Assembly: GCF_014270105.1 (NCBI RefSeq)
Contig: NZ_JACNMF010000004.1
Coordinates: 124,001-188,000 of the forward strand
Reading direction: 5' to 3'
Origin: Hyunsoonleella aquatilis
GTDB lineage: Bacteria > Bacteroidota > Bacteroidia > Flavobacteriales > Flavobacteriaceae
DNA length: 64,000 bases
Position numbers and translations under genes: made by a program. The notes under the pieces were generated by a model. That model was given only the letters and a program-made list of their open reading frames with translations, was not told where the DNA came from and searched no databases. Below are positions 36,656 to 47,107 of this stretch, one piece after another (position 1 is the stretch's first letter; each line of letters begins with the position of its first letter).

Positions 36656-38089
36656 CTATTGCTTAATGTATTTCTCCATTTCTTTTTTTACCAGTTCAGG
36701 GGTTCGGTAACGATCCATTCGATCAATATCGTACTTTTCAAAATCTTGTTTTAAAGTCCACAAGGGGCGTTCGTGTGTTAATTCCCATTCGAATAATTTC
36801 TTGAACATTTCCTTTAAACGTTCAGGATGTTGTGTCGCCAAATTGTTTTGTTCCGTAAGGTCAATGGACAAATCGTAGAGTTCGGCAGGTCTGTCTGCAA
36901 ACCTGATAAGCTTCCAATCGTTATGTCTGTAAACGGCGCGTACATCCTTTTTCCAAAATAAATCTTCATGTGGTCTTCCCTTGACTGTTCCTGTAACAAA
37001 GGGCATAAGGTCAACACCGTCAACATCTTCCAAGTTTTCAACATCACCACCTCCCGCAGCGTAAAACGTAGGCAATAAATCAAACGTACTAACCGGGTAA
37101 TTATAAACTGTTTCCGCCTTAAACTTTTTAGGCCACCTCATCAAGTAAGGCACTCTTAATCCTCCCTCTAAATGGTTTGATTTTGTGCCACTTAATGGCA
37201 GATTTAATGATGCGTTTTTATCGGTTGGCCCACCATTATCATTAGAAAACACAACAAGGGTATTTTCATCTAAGCCTAGTTCTTTTAGTTTGTCCATTAT
37301 TTTGCCACAGGCCCTGTCCAATGCCAAAGTCATTGCGGCAACTTCTTTGCGTTTTCCTATAAGATTTGGGAACTTTGCCAAATCCTCTTCCGTTGCGTCC
37401 ATTGGCGTATGCACAGCGTTAAAAGCTAAATAGATGAAAAATGGGTTATCTTTATTTCTCTTAATAAAAGAGATGGCCTCATCGGCAAAAACATCCGTGG
37501 CATAGCCTTCAGGTTCTTCAAATTGCTCAAAATTACGCTCCATTTTATTGTCATGATGCACACCTTTAAAGTTTTTATAGGGAAAATAACTTCTAGCACC
37601 TCCTCGAAAACCATAAAACTCATCAAACCCTCTTTTTAAGGGATGAAAACGGTCTGCATTCCCTAAATGCCATTTGCCGAATGCGGCGTTTGTATAGCCT
37701 AGTGTTTTTAAGTAATCGGCAATCGTTTTTTGATCCAACGGTAGCCCCATATCATCTCCTAAGTACTTTGAGTTTTCACTCATGTAACCAGGTACGTTGA
37801 TTTCTTGATATCCAAAACGTTGCTGGTATTTACCGGTGATGAGCCCCGCCCTGGAAGGTCCGCAGGTAGCATCTGTTACGTATCCTTGGGTGAACAAAAC
37901 ACCCTGCTCTGCAAGTTTATCCAAATTAGGCGTTATCATAACGTCACTCCCATGAAACCCGAAATCACCATATCCGGCATCATCTACAAATATTAAAATG
38001 ATGTTTGGCTTTTCCTGTGATACACAAGAAAACTGGCTAAACATGGCTAAAATCACCAATGTTCGTATTATTTTTTCTTTATAATTCAC
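36656..38089 (-). CDS. S1 sulfatase, lipoprotein (carrageenan operon 2)
   Basis: Protein of 477 residues starting at GTG 38089, with a lipobox-like FSC (C22). Formylglycine site C76 in [11 protein letters not shown], calcium-site D36-D37 in VDDAGYGD, and the GKWHLG motif with the catalytic Lys/His. It is shorter and of a different S1 subgroup from the iduronate-sulfatase-like pair. Likely the first gene of a six-gene operon running to the aldolase at 28874. A variant box TTTACCTTAAA (38177-38187) lies about 90 bp upstream. Confidence 0.9.
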   Translation of the reverse strand: MNYKEKIIRTLVILAMFSQFSCVSQEKPNIILIFVDDAGYGDFGFHGSDVMITPNLDKLAEQGVLFTQGYVTDATCGPSRAGLITGKYQQRFGYQEINVPGYMSENSKYLGDDMGLPLDQKTIADYLKTLGYTNAAFGKWHLGNADRFHPLKRGFDEFYGFRGGARSYFPYKNFKGVHHDNKMERNFEQFEEPEGYATDVFADEAISFIKRNKDNPFFIYLAFNAVHTPMDATEEDLAKFPNLIGKRKEVAAMTLALDRACGKIMDKLKELGLDENTLVVFSNDNGGPTDKNASLNLPLSGTKSNHLEGGLRVPYLMRWPKKFKAETVYNYPVSTFDLLPTFYAAGGGDVENLEDVDGVDLMPFVTGTVKGRPHEDLFWKKDVRAVYRHNDWKLIRFADRPAELYDLSIDLTEQNNLATQHPERLKEMFKKLFEWELTHERPLWTLKQDFEKYDIDRMDRYRTPELVKKEMEKYIKQ

Positions 38090-38225
38090 TTGTAAACCTT
38101 TAAATTTTCAACTGGCTTAAAGATAACCTCTTTTAAACTCCATTATTAATCCTGAAATAACCAATTTTTATCTTTATTTACCTTAAAAAAATAATGATTA
38201 ATTCTACTATGTGGCAATTTAAAAA

Positions 38226-38259
38226 GTAAAGCTGTAAACATTAATATTTACAGCTTTAC
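38226..38259 (-). terminator. Rho-independent terminator of the SusC/D/SGBP operon
   Basis: Perfect inverted repeat of 13 bp, GTAAAGCTGTAAA and TTTACAGCTTTAC, with an 8-nt loop. On the minus strand it is followed by TTTTTAAA. It lies 32 bp beyond the stop of the 38291 gene, in the right direction. Confidence 0.85.
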
Positions 38260-38290
38260 CCAACTAAAACAAACTAAATACTCAAATAAA

Positions 38291-40018
38291 TTATCTTGGC
38301 TCTAAGGCAATAACTTGCAAGTTATCTATATAAAATACATGCCTTCCGGTAATTCCGGGGTTATCTTGATTTCTAAAGTTGAAGATTATATTTCCTCCAA
38401 GGATAGCTCCATTGCTGAATTCTCTTTCAATGGTGAACCATTCTCCTGTTCCAGGCGCATTAAGGCTTACCAATTGGGTTCTTGGAGTTCCTTGCTGTAT
38501 AACATTGAAAATAGCATTGAAATTCGAACCGTCCTCGATAAACACATCAAAGGTCAATTTATAGTCCCCTACTGGAATTGCCGAATTTGAAATTATTGTA
38601 TTGGACATACTTAAGAAACCTGCACCCAATGGCATTTCAGCATCAAATTTTATAGAAGCATCGCCGTCACTTGCTCTTTCCGTACTGCGATTAATTTGAA
38701 GTGAACCGTCTGTATTTCTAGCATTGTCCAAGTTATTGCCCCCGCCACCAACAAATAGAAAGTAACCCTGCGTATTTACGTTTCTATCATTATCAATCGA
38801 ATTTTCCATGCTGGGGTTTGACGCATTGGTCAACAAATTCTTATTTACAGGGTCAACCGGCACATCCGAAAACGGCAATAAGGTTCTCGAATCAATTGAA
38901 GTAATACCGGTGCCACTGTATGAAAGCGTTACGGTATCCGAATTTAATATAGGTTGATCCAAAATAAGCTCAATGGCCGTAGAATCATCATTGCTTTTTC
39001 TTGTGGAGGTAACGGTAAAATTTTGGTTGAATCCAACATTTTGGACGTTTACTACAAAATCACCTTCAACATCGCTTACCTCATCGATTTCTCCATTTAC
39101 ATTAAACTGGATTATTGTAGTACCGGCACTTACATCTTCATCGTCTATTGCTTTAGCATTTCCGGCTATTTCGTAAGGTTTGGTAGATGGAATAATCGTA
39201 ATTATTGCTGGCAAGGTTTTGGTCTGCTCAGCATCATCCAATGCCGTACCACGCCTATCGCGAAGTGTAGTTAGTTCCACCAGATATTCCCCCAGTCTGT
39301 TAAATGTTACTACCTGCTTTTCCTCAGTACCTGTTTCTGGCGTCCCGCCTTCAAAATTCCAAATTCTTTCATCTGGTCGTCCAATGGTGGTTACATCAGT
39401 AAACGTTAGGCTTTCCCCAGCTTCGATTGTAATATTTGTAAAACCACTGGTATCATCACTACTTGGATTTTGACTGGAACTAAGCGTTGCCAAAACCTGC
39501 GTGTCATCGGCATTTGATATGGTTGCTTCGGTATTCAAATCGGCATAGACGTCGTAGGTAAGTTGTGTAATCAACAACCACAGTCCATCTGCTTGCTCAA
39601 CCGCATCCGTGCCAAAAAAACTGACAGGTCTATCAAATCTATTTCTCAATGTAACCGTAGTTTCTCCCGGTTGCTGAAAAAGCACGTGAACCGTTTCACT
39701 GCCATTGGTCAGCCCTAATTCAGGATCGATAAATGGTGTTAGATTTAAGCTATCTTTCCTCTCAAACGTTGGCATTAAGTATTTTGAGCCTTCTTCAATT
39801 GTCCAACTTCTTGAAATAACGCCCTGAGAAGCATCAATTACGGAACTAAAGTTATTGATATCTATAGGTATTGGCCTGGCTATGGAATTTTCATTTATAG
39901 TGAAAAGACTAGGTGTGAAAATTTCAGCCTTTGCATAATCTGAAAGAACTTTGAAGTCATCCTTAGCAGTACAACCAATACATATTATAACTAATAATAT
40001 TATACTAATTTTTTTCAT
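38291..40018 (-). CDS. Surface glycan-binding protein-like lipoprotein with PKD and C-terminal binding domain
   Basis: Protein of 575 residues with a lipobox (IGC, C16). A PKD-like domain lies at about 175-260 (FTDVTTIGRPDERIWNFEGGTPETG). A middle SwmB-like beta domain (VNGEIDEVSDVEGDFVVNV, ELILDQPI) follows, and a C-terminal jelly roll (about 425-575, ending RHVFYIDNLQVIALE) resembles carbohydrate-binding modules. It is third in the SusC/SusD operon, where SusE/F-type or other surface glycan-binding proteins are usual. It probably binds carrageenan at the cell surface. No enzyme motif was seen. Confidence 0.75.
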   Translation of the reverse strand: MKKISIILLVIICIGCTAKDDFKVLSDYAKAEIFTPSLFTINENSIARPIPIDINNFSSVIDASQGVISRSWTIEEGSKYLMPTFERKDSLNLTPFIDPELGLTNGSETVHVLFQQPGETTVTLRNRFDRPVSFFGTDAVEQADGLWLLITQLTYDVYADLNTEATISNADDTQVLATLSSSQNPSSDDTSGFTNITIEAGESLTFTDVTTIGRPDERIWNFEGGTPETGTEEKQVVTFNRLGEYLVELTTLRDRRGTALDDAEQTKTLPAIITIIPSTKPYEIAGNAKAIDDEDVSAGTTIIQFNVNGEIDEVSDVEGDFVVNVQNVGFNQNFTVTSTRKSNDDSTAIELILDQPILNSDTVTLSYSGTGITSIDSRTLLPFSDVPVDPVNKNLLTNASNPSMENSIDNDRNVNTQGYFLFVGGGGNNLDNARNTDGSLQINRSTERASDGDASIKFDAEMPLGAGFLSMSNTIISNSAIPVGDYKLTFDVFIEDGSNFNAIFNVIQQGTPRTQLVSLNAPGTGEWFTIEREFSNGAILGGNIIFNFRNQDNPGITGRHVFYIDNLQVIALEPR

Positions 40019-40093
40019 GTGTTTCTTTTTAATGTTTTTTATCTGTCATGCCATCAATTATGATTGAAACAACCACATTGGTTATCAGCTTAA

Positions 40094-41953
40094 TTAATTT
40101 TCAATTTCGTTGTTACTTACAGCCTCTTCTGCTGGTATTGGTAAATAACCACCGTTAGTTGGATAGTTTTGTGCTGAAAACATAAACTCGCTAAAGATGT
40201 TTTGCTGTTCCCTGGTCTCCTCATCGGTTGGAACATCAGCGGGGTCTAATTCGGCTATATCACTTAATGCCCTAGTTATATTGGCTATTGGTCCTCGCGC
40301 TAATTCAGGTGTTACTTGTCTACGTCCATCTTTTGGGTAAAATACTCCTTGATAAAAATGCTGACTAAGTTCATCAAAACGCTCCTGTGCAACACCCCAT
40401 CGGCGTAAGTCTATAATACGTGTGGCATGTCCTTCAGCGGCCAATTCCAATGGTTTTTCAGTAAACATCAAGTGCTCCATTAAACTAGTTTCATCATACG
40501 GTATGCCATCATTTCCTAATTGAGAATTGATATCTAATGGCACCAGGGCCCATCTATTTCTAATTTTGTTAATCTCTGCAATGGCATCGTCCAAACGGCC
40601 ATTGTAAATATAGCATTCGGCCAAATTCAACAATACTTCTGCCAATCTATTGACTACAACGTTTTTACCGGACTTTAATCGGTTGCCGTTAAGTGATGAC
40701 TCTTGTATTACTGCAATATCGTGGTTTGTGTACTTTTTAAATGCCGTAATTGTTAGGTTTCTACTGGCTAAGCCCGTAAACCTACCAGCATTTATCGCAT
40801 TTGGGCCTCCATAAACAGGTGTATCCAAATCGTCATTTAAGAAAATCATATTGGAAGCTCTTAATGAAACGCGGCGTAAATCCGATTCTCCAGCACCATT
40901 AATTACAGTATTAACAGGGTTTGAAGGATCTATGGGTTCAGCTTCATAGGCCAACATAAGCCAAGTTGCTGGTTGCATAAAATCCTGAGCCCCAAAATTA
41001 AAGTGGCCTGACCTTGAGGCAAGTCTTGTATGCGGACTACGCTCATCAAACTCATTAAGTTCCAACCCAAAAGCTGTAGTATAATTAATTTCGAAAATAG
41101 ATTCGCTGTTGAACTCTCCTGCCAAAGTAAACATGTTTGAACCCGTAATTGGATTCACCTCGGTTTCCAAGGCATATCCAAAATCATCGCGCAAACTTTC
41201 GTATAGCGCCATGGCTTTATTGATAAGTTCCATGTTTTGTGTACCCCCCTCAGTGCCTTCGTATAAATAAGAATTTGCCAAAATCATAGTTGCCGCACCC
41301 TTGCTGATACGCCCATCTTCCGAAACCTCAGATGGCATTGGCAGGTGCTCTATGGCTTCCTCCAAATCTTTTCTAAAAAATGCAATAACGTCCTGAGATG
41401 GGGATACGTCCTTATGTCTTTTTGTTACATCTGGCTCATAAAGGTCACGGATAATTATATTTCCATTATTGAAAACCGAATGTAGATAAAAGTGATATGT
41501 ACCTCTAAAAAACAGAGCCTGTGAGCGTTGATGGTTCCATTCATCAATTTCGGCACCTTCCAATCCTGGACGAATTTTATCCAAAGCTGCCAAAGCTTGG
41601 TTTGCGAAGAAAATACCGCGATACAGAGCTCCCCAACGCTGATCAATACGCCTTGTGCTTGGCGAAACTGTTTTAAAATAGAAATCGTTATGTTCATTCA
41701 ACGCACCACCCAAAGGCAACCTCCTATTTCTCATAGATCCAATATCGGCACGATAATTATCCTCTTCTAAGCTTAATAAAAAGTGGTTGAACAAGGAATT
41801 ATAGGCCCCGTTAAGCACTTTTTCTGAATCGTTCAAATTATTAACGGATTCTAAAAGTTCTGGTGCATTTGGATTGGGCTCGTCCAAGTATTCCTCGCAG
41901 GAAAACGTTAGAGCTACCAATACTATCACATATAAATATTTTATCTTTTTCAT
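40094..41953 (-). CDS. susD: SusD/RagB-type nutrient-binding lipoprotein (pair 1)
   Basis: Protein of 619 residues with a lipobox (TFSC, C19). Features of the family: YLDEPNPNAP start, TPR-like helices (NQALAALDKIRPGLEGAEIDEW, AQALFFRGTYHFYL-like segment), and the C-terminal LMFTEKPLELAAEGHATRIIDLRRW block. It follows SusC by 4 bp. It forms the lid of the outer-membrane importer for a carrageenan oligosaccharide. Confidence 0.93.
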   Translation of the reverse strand: MKKIKYLYVIVLVALTFSCEEYLDEPNPNAPELLESVNNLNDSEKVLNGAYNSLFNHFLLSLEEDNYRADIGSMRNRRLPLGGALNEHNDFYFKTVSPSTRRIDQRWGALYRGIFFANQALAALDKIRPGLEGAEIDEWNHQRSQALFFRGTYHFYLHSVFNNGNIIIRDLYEPDVTKRHKDVSPSQDVIAFFRKDLEEAIEHLPMPSEVSEDGRISKGAATMILANSYLYEGTEGGTQNMELINKAMALYESLRDDFGYALETEVNPITGSNMFTLAGEFNSESIFEINYTTAFGLELNEFDERSPHTRLASRSGHFNFGAQDFMQPATWLMLAYEAEPIDPSNPVNTVINGAGESDLRRVSLRASNMIFLNDDLDTPVYGGPNAINAGRFTGLASRNLTITAFKKYTNHDIAVIQESSLNGNRLKSGKNVVVNRLAEVLLNLAECYIYNGRLDDAIAEINKIRNRWALVPLDINSQLGNDGIPYDETSLMEHLMFTEKPLELAAEGHATRIIDLRRWGVAQERFDELSQHFYQGVFYPKDGRRQVTPELARGPIANITRALSDIAELDPADVPTDEETREQQNIFSEFMFSAQNYPTNGGYLPIPAEEAVSNNEIEN

Positions 41954-41957
41954 CTTT

Positions 41958-44900
41958 CTAGAAATTTAATCTTACACCTAAATTATAACTGGCAGTAATT
42001 GGTATCAAACCACGGTCAATACCTTTTAATTGAATATTGTTTCCTCCAACTTCTGGGTCAAGACCAGTGTATTTTGAAATTGTCAGCATATTCTGGGCAT
42101 TGGCAAAAATTCTTGCCCTGACCAGCCCAAGCTTTTTAATTACATCATTTGGTAGGCCATAAGATACTACTACGTTTCGTAATCTTATAAAAGAACCATC
42201 TTCTACAAAGAAATCAGAACTACCATTGAAGTTTGTGTCGCCCCTGTCATTATCCCTATATGCCGGAATTGGAGTATTTTCATTTACGCCAGGGATGTAC
42301 TGATATAGTAAATCCTTATGGCGTCCTTGACGCATTGCGTTGGCCCGTGTGGCATTATACACCTCATTGCCGAAGGAACCGTACCAGTTCATTACAAAAA
42401 ACCAGTTTTTATATGTTGCCTGAATGTTAAGCCCCAATTCATAATCTGGAAGCCCACTTCCTTTATAGACTCTATCACCTTCGCCTCTTAATGAACCGTC
42501 GCCGTCCCTATCAACATACCTTAAGTCTCCCAATTGTGCATTTTCGCCAAATCGATTATTATAGTCGGCAACTTCTTGATCCGTCCTTAGCAAGCCATCG
42601 GTCTCCCATAATAAGAACGACCCTGCTTCCCTGCCAACTTGCAACCCTGAGACTAAAGACTCAATATCGCCAAAGATACTTAAGGTACTAAACATAAGTC
42701 GGTCATTATCTCCGTTGATACTTGTAACCCTGTTCTTGTTTGTTGTGAATGTTCCCAACAAATTCCAACGCACTTTCCCAGTGACTGGACGGTAACGCAA
42801 TGAGGCTTCAAAACCTTCATTGGTCATATTTCCAATATTAAAAACTGCAAAGTTAGATCCTTGAAAACGCTCTACAGTAGCGGGTGCCCCAAAGCTTGGG
42901 TTCAATCGAATGTTTGATAACAAATCCTTTTTATCCGTGTTATAATAGTCCGCAGTAAACGTTAGTTTATTTTTCCACATATTGATATCCACCCCTATAT
43001 TGCGCTGGGTAGTAACCTCCCACTTTAATGCAGGGTTACCAAAGGATTGCTGAACAATGCCCGGAGCTTCGTTTACTCCAGAACCCGACCCAAAATAGGC
43101 ATTATATCCTGTTATCACCGGACTAAAGATTGAATTTGGCGCAAAGCGGTCATTACCGGTAGTACCTATACTACCCCTTAATTTAAAACTGTTAATGGTT
43201 CTTTTTAGTGGTCGCCAAAATTTTTCTTCCGAAATGTTCCACCCTGCCGAAACCGAAGGGAAATAGGCATAACGGTTATCCTTCGAAAATTGGTTGGAGG
43301 CATCCACCCTCATACTAGCACTTAACAGATATTTTTCATCGTAATCGTATTGAATACGGCCAATTGAACCTACACGTTTTATCTTATAATCTGGTTCTAC
43401 ATTAATGACCCCCCGGTTTACACTAATAGTCCCATAGGACAGCGCTTCTGCACCTGTAGTTCCCAACGTAAGGTTAATGGGATCAGAAAAGGACAACCCT
43501 TTGCTTATTGTACCAATGGATGTAAAATTATCCTGTTCAATACTCATTAAGGCTAAAGCACTTAAATTGTGCTTGCCAAAATCCTGTTTGTAGTTTATCC
43601 CGCCGTTCCAGTTGAGTAAAATGGTCTGGTCCCTTCCTTCGAAAACAAAACTATCTTCATCCGATCTTAGGTTATTTCCGGTTGAATCAAACAAATCAAT
43701 TCTTGGTTGAATCTGTTTTTCTTGCTCATGTGTAAATACGCCGGCAATAAGCGTGGTCAATTCAAGTTGGTCGTTAATTCTGTATTTAATGTTTGAACTC
43801 CCCTCAAAACGATATCTGCCTATCTGTCTATCTCTGGTCAAGGCTTCCAAAACTTGCTCGTAAGGGCCTGCACTCTCGTCATTTTCATTAACCACGTTGA
43901 AACTGTCCGGGCCAATTTTATCCAAGTAAGGAAATGCTCTTTGCCCAAGAATTAAAAGGTTAAAGTTAGGACGCTCCCTATCGTCAATAGTAAATCCAAA
44001 ACCGTTATTAAAAGTCCACTTGCTTTTTTCCATATTGAGGTTAGCCCTCAAATTATAGCGCTTAAAGCTTGAATTGATCACAATACCTTCCTGATTGAAA
44101 AGCCCCATAACCACGCTATAGTTTGCGTCTTCATTTCCTCCGGAAATACTAAAATTGTACCTATCAATACGCGCATGGTCGTTTTCTGTCAAATCCCTTA
44201 AATCGTTATCATTCAATAAACTAAACCTGTCCGATCTTGCTGGGCTTCCATTTCTGGTTGGATTGTTCAGGTCAAAGAATATTTGTTCCTTTGTATTCAT
44301 CAAAGGGGTTTGGCGGGTAATTTTTTGAAACCCATTAATCACTTCCAACTCAATAGCCGTGTTGCCTGGCTTACCTTTTTTAGTAGTTACCAAAATTACA
44401 CCTCCGGCGGCTCGAGTACCATAAATGGCAGCAGAGGCAGCATCTTTTAAAACATCAATCGTTTCAATTTCGTTTGGGTTAAGCCCTGGGTCTCCGTTGG
44501 ATTGTGGCACACCGTCAACTACCCATAAAGGCGAATTAGATCCGGTTAATGAAGACACCCCTCTAATTAGGATTCCCGATCCCTCACCAGGCTCTCCACT
44601 GTTGGCAGTAACACTAACTCCTGCAATTTGTCCTTGTAACGCCTGACCAATATCACTGGTCACCACATTTTCAATTTCCTCGGCCTTTACCTGCGCTACA
44701 GCACCTGTAACTTCCTTCTTCTTCTGGGTACCAAAACCAACGACCACAACTTCATTGAGCTCGTCAATTTCAGTATCCATTTGTACATCTAATTTAGGGC
44801 CGGTAACCGGCAATGTAACAGATTTCATCCCGAGATAACTGAAGGTAAGCTTGTCGCCAATATTGGCTTCAATTTCGTACTTCCCATCAAAATCCGTAAC

Positions 44901-45098
44901 GGCTCCGGATGCACTAGCACTTTTCTGTAAAACAACGGCAACGCCTGGTATGGGCACACCGTCTTCAGATCCAGTTACAACACCTTGAACCATTAACGTT
45001 TGGTTTTGTGCTAATGTCAGTCCGTAGAAACATAAGCAAACAAGGAGCAAACAAATGCTTCTAGTCCTTTGAACATCAAAAATCATTTTTAATTTCAT
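41958..45098 (-). CDS. susC: SusC/RagA-type TonB-dependent transporter (pair 1)
   Basis: Protein of 1046 residues. Signal peptide ending LTLAQ; carboxypeptidase-regulatory-like domain at 33-118; plug with the family motif DELNEVVVVGFGTQKKKEVTGAVAQV; SPLWVVDGVP and AAIYGTRAAGGVILVTTKKG are SusC hallmarks; beta-barrel to a terminal aromatic (LNF). Imports carrageenan oligosaccharides with SusD and TonB energy. First gene of its operon; the upstream region carries TTACCC boxes and a -7 box TAATTTTG at 45203-45210. Confidence 0.95.
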   Translation of the reverse strand: MKLKMIFDVQRTRSICLLLVCLCFYGLTLAQNQTLMVQGVVTGSEDGVPIPGVAVVLQKSASASGAVTDFDGKYEIEANIGDKLTFSYLGMKSVTLPVTGPKLDVQMDTEIDELNEVVVVGFGTQKKKEVTGAVAQVKAEEIENVVTSDIGQALQGQIAGVSVTANSGEPGEGSGILIRGVSSLTGSNSPLWVVDGVPQSNGDPGLNPNEIETIDVLKDAASAAIYGTRAAGGVILVTTKKGKPGNTAIELEVINGFQKITRQTPLMNTKEQIFFDLNNPTRNGSPARSDRFSLLNDNDLRDLTENDHARIDRYNFSISGGNEDANYSVVMGLFNQEGIVINSSFKRYNLRANLNMEKSKWTFNNGFGFTIDDRERPNFNLLILGQRAFPYLDKIGPDSFNVVNENDESAGPYEQVLEALTRDRQIGRYRFEGSSNIKYRINDQLELTTLIAGVFTHEQEKQIQPRIDLFDSTGNNLRSDEDSFVFEGRDQTILLNWNGGINYKQDFGKHNLSALALMSIEQDNFTSIGTISKGLSFSDPINLTLGTTGAEALSYGTISVNRGVINVEPDYKIKRVGSIGRIQYDYDEKYLLSASMRVDASNQFSKDNRYAYFPSVSAGWNISEEKFWRPLKRTINSFKLRGSIGTTGNDRFAPNSIFSPVITGYNAYFGSGSGVNEAPGIVQQSFGNPALKWEVTTQRNIGVDINMWKNKLTFTADYYNTDKKDLLSNIRLNPSFGAPATVERFQGSNFAVFNIGNMTNEGFEASLRYRPVTGKVRWNLLGTFTTNKNRVTSINGDNDRLMFSTLSIFGDIESLVSGLQVGREAGSFLLWETDGLLRTDQEVADYNNRFGENAQLGDLRYVDRDGDGSLRGEGDRVYKGSGLPDYELGLNIQATYKNWFFVMNWYGSFGNEVYNATRANAMRQGRHKDLLYQYIPGVNENTPIPAYRDNDRGDTNFNGSSDFFVEDGSFIRLRNVVVSYGLPNDVIKKLGLVRARIFANAQNMLTISKYTGLDPEVGGNNIQLKGIDRGLIPITASYNLGVRLNF

Positions 45099-45403
45099 GT
45101 GTTTTAGTATTAGTTTTTAGTTAGTGCAATTAAAAATTACCTATGGCGAAGTAATCATTACACGAAAAATAATGCGACATTATTCTTATAAAGCCTCAAT
45201 GACAAAATTACTGGCTCTTTTAGTTAGATATTTAGCAATATTTATCTATTACTTATCAAAAATTACCCTTTGGGCAATTGTGTCAGATATGGGATTCTAA
45301 ATTAGATAATTCAGTGCAAGGAAAGGGTAATTTTTTACCCTTTATGTTTTTAGTTTCGCTCTAATTTTGAACATCCATAATTAACTATATAAAACATTTT
45401 ATT
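45099..45403. promoter_or_regulatory. Divergent regulatory region with TTACCC boxes
   Basis: 305 bp between susC (minus) and the T9SS gene (plus). Boxes: ATTACCCTT at 45262-45270 and a perfect inverted pair AAAGGGTAA (45322-45330) / TTACCCTTT (45335-45343). Minus-strand -7 TAATTTTG at 45203-45210 and plus-strand -7 TAATTTTG at 45362-45369 lie on either side, so one activator could serve both directions. No good -33 boxes were found, consistent with activator dependence. Confidence 0.6.
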
Positions 45404-46450
45404 ATGAAAAAAATTTACACAACATTTTTACTTGCTTTTGCCTTTGTTGCATTGGTAAATGCTCAGTCAACTCTTTTCTCTACAGACTTTAGCACTGCGG
45501 ATTACACTACTGGTGGCCCTCAAACGGACTTAGATAGTCACCCTGATTGGAATGCTGGTCATTTTGGCAACGCAAACACATGGGTTGCCTTTACTTCGGC
45601 TGAACCAAGAGAAGTTATTAGAACCGGTGCTTTTTTTACATACGCGTTAGTGGATTCCACTCCTATAACTGCTACTGACGGGGATGTTATTACCATTACG
45701 GTGAATATTGATCTTGGGTTTAATGGACAAACGTACGGAACAGAGCCTGATGAAAACTTAATTTTCATAGGTCTTTTGGATAAAAATAACCCCATGAGCG
45801 GTGCAGAAGCTAATAATGCCAACAGAGATGGCATAATGATTCAAAACAAAGGAACAACCAACGAACTTGCGTTGACCAATAATAACGGAGGAGCAGGTAG
45901 TGGTTTTGGTACAACCGGTGTTTTAGCCAGTGAATTAAACGCCAGAAGATATGAAGTAGTTGTTGAATACCTTATAGGGGCAGATGCCGCTTCTTCAAGT
46001 AAGTCTGCTCAAATTACAAGTATTAATGGTACTGCTGGTTCAGCAGTAACATCATACTCAACTGCACTCAGTGGAGACATTTATACTGAGCTTACTGGCA
46101 CAGGAGCTTATTTCTTTACTTGGGCTTTACGTTTTGGTTTTGGATCAAGTGCCATTAGCCATTTACATATCAATAGCATGTCGGTTACTAAAAACATGCC
46201 CGTTTTATCCACCAACAAAAACAACGCTTTTGAATTTGGCTTGTATCCAAACCCAGTCAATGACGAATTACATATCAATACACAAGAAGCTATCAACAAA
46301 GTTGAAGTTTTGGATTTATTGGGCAGACAGGTATTGTTCCAAGAAAACGTATTAGACACCGTTGATGTTTCTTCTTTAAAAAGTGCGCTGTATATTGTCA
46401 GATTAAGTTCAGACAGAGGTGTTTCCACTAGAAAGTTTCTTAAAAAATAA
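45404..46450 (+). CDS. Secreted T9SS protein, jelly-roll domain, unknown function
   Basis: Protein of 348 residues. Signal peptide to VNAQ; a beta-rich domain (about 22-255) with TDFSTADYTTGG and a late SHLHINSMSVT, resembling PEP-CTERM/choice-of-anchor or CBM-like jelly rolls; then a T9SS type A sorting tail (FGLYPNPVNDELHI ... SALYIVRLSSDRG ... KFLKK). It is exported across the outer membrane and surface-anchored or released. Sharing the divergent TTACCC region with susC suggests co-induction by carrageenan and a binding role. A terminator follows at 46498. Confidence 0.65.
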   Translation: MKKIYTTFLLAFAFVALVNAQSTLFSTDFSTADYTTGGPQTDLDSHPDWNAGHFGNANTWVAFTSAEPREVIRTGAFFTYALVDSTPITATDGDVITITVNIDLGFNGQTYGTEPDENLIFIGLLDKNNPMSGAEANNANRDGIMIQNKGTTNELALTNNNGGAGSGFGTTGVLASELNARRYEVVVEYLIGADAASSSKSAQITSINGTAGSAVTSYSTALSGDIYTELTGTGAYFFTWALRFGFGSSAISHLHINSMSVTKNMPVLSTNKNNAFEFGLYPNPVNDELHINTQEAINKVEVLDLLGRQVLFQENVLDTVDVSSLKSALYIVRLSSDRGVSTRKFLKK

Positions 46451-46497
46451 GTAGTTTTAAGTATTGATCGTTAAGCTAGTTATTTTAGTTAATTGTA

Positions 46498-46529
46498 AAA
46501 TCCCAAGGTTTAAGCTTTGGGATTTTTTT
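46498..46529 (+). terminator. Terminator of the T9SS gene at 45404
   Basis: Inverted repeat AAATCCCAA / TTTGGGATTT with a short loop, followed on the plus strand by a T-run (TTTTTTTG), about 47 bp after the stop. Confidence 0.8.
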
Positions 46530-46915
46530 GTGCCAGCAGTCTCTCTGGTAGTAAAAGTGGTCAATTGCCAACCCTGTATGTGCAAATTGGAATTCATCAA
46601 CTTTAAAAAAGCACCATTGCCCAATTAATTGTATCCTCATAATTTTGGTGCTTTCGATTAGCCACTAAAACTAAATTCGGTTTATTTTTCAGGCTCACAA
46701 TTAAATTTTTGTGCAAGGGTAAGTACAAAATAATGATAATCAGACTGAGTCAGATTATTAAATATCCGTTTTTAAAAATCCTTATCCTGCAAGGTTTTGA
46801 GCACCTTTTGGATATTTTGGTGACAGTATTTTAACTCATACACTGCTAGTTTCATTTAATATAGCTGAATCATAATAATTTGACATAATCCACTAAACAG
46901 ATTTATTTATAGAAA

Positions 46916-46946
46916 GACCGGTCAGGTTTTAAAAACCTGACCGGTC
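46916..46946. repeat. Long perfect hairpin, REP-like or terminator
   Basis: GACCGGTCAGGTTTT (46916-46930) and its exact complement (46932-46946) around one base. Palindromic hairpins with a GGTTTT/AAAACC centre recur between flavobacterial genes. The one at 63405-63438 has the same AACC-type core. It may act as a bidirectional terminator. Confidence 0.6.
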
Positions 46947-47026
46947 CGCAATAATTTTTATCCTATTTTATTTTGATTTAACTATATTTCTTAAGAATTC
47001 TTATCTAAATCAGGCAATAAAAAGAA

Positions 47027-47055
47027 AAGACGCCAGATAATCATCTGACGTCTTT
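47027..47055 (-). terminator. Terminator of the operon ending with the T9SS sulfatase
   Basis: AAAGACGCCAGAT and ATCTGACGTCTTT pair with one mismatch; loop AATC. It lies about 50 bp beyond the stop at 47108. AT-rich tracts on both sides allow function in either direction. Confidence 0.7.
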
Positions 47056-47107
47056 ATTTTCACGAAATGGTAAAAATATATTGCTTGCTATTAATCTTAA
47101 ACCTTTT

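Larger units (their letters stand above)
46451..47107. other. 657-bp intergenic region between converging genes
   Basis: Contains the three hairpins listed separately. Between 46540 and 46900 short open stretches occur (for example RLSQIIKYPFLKILILQGF around 46750) but no start, leader or recognisable domain supports a gene. It may hold decayed sequence; nothing firmer can be said. Confidence 0.5.

Noticed and set aside
46740-46850. Open stretch with IIKYPFLKILILQGFEHLLDI in the intergenic region
   Set aside because: No start codon with a leader and no support from neighbours; could be decayed sequence, but there is no evidence to call it a gene or pseudogene.
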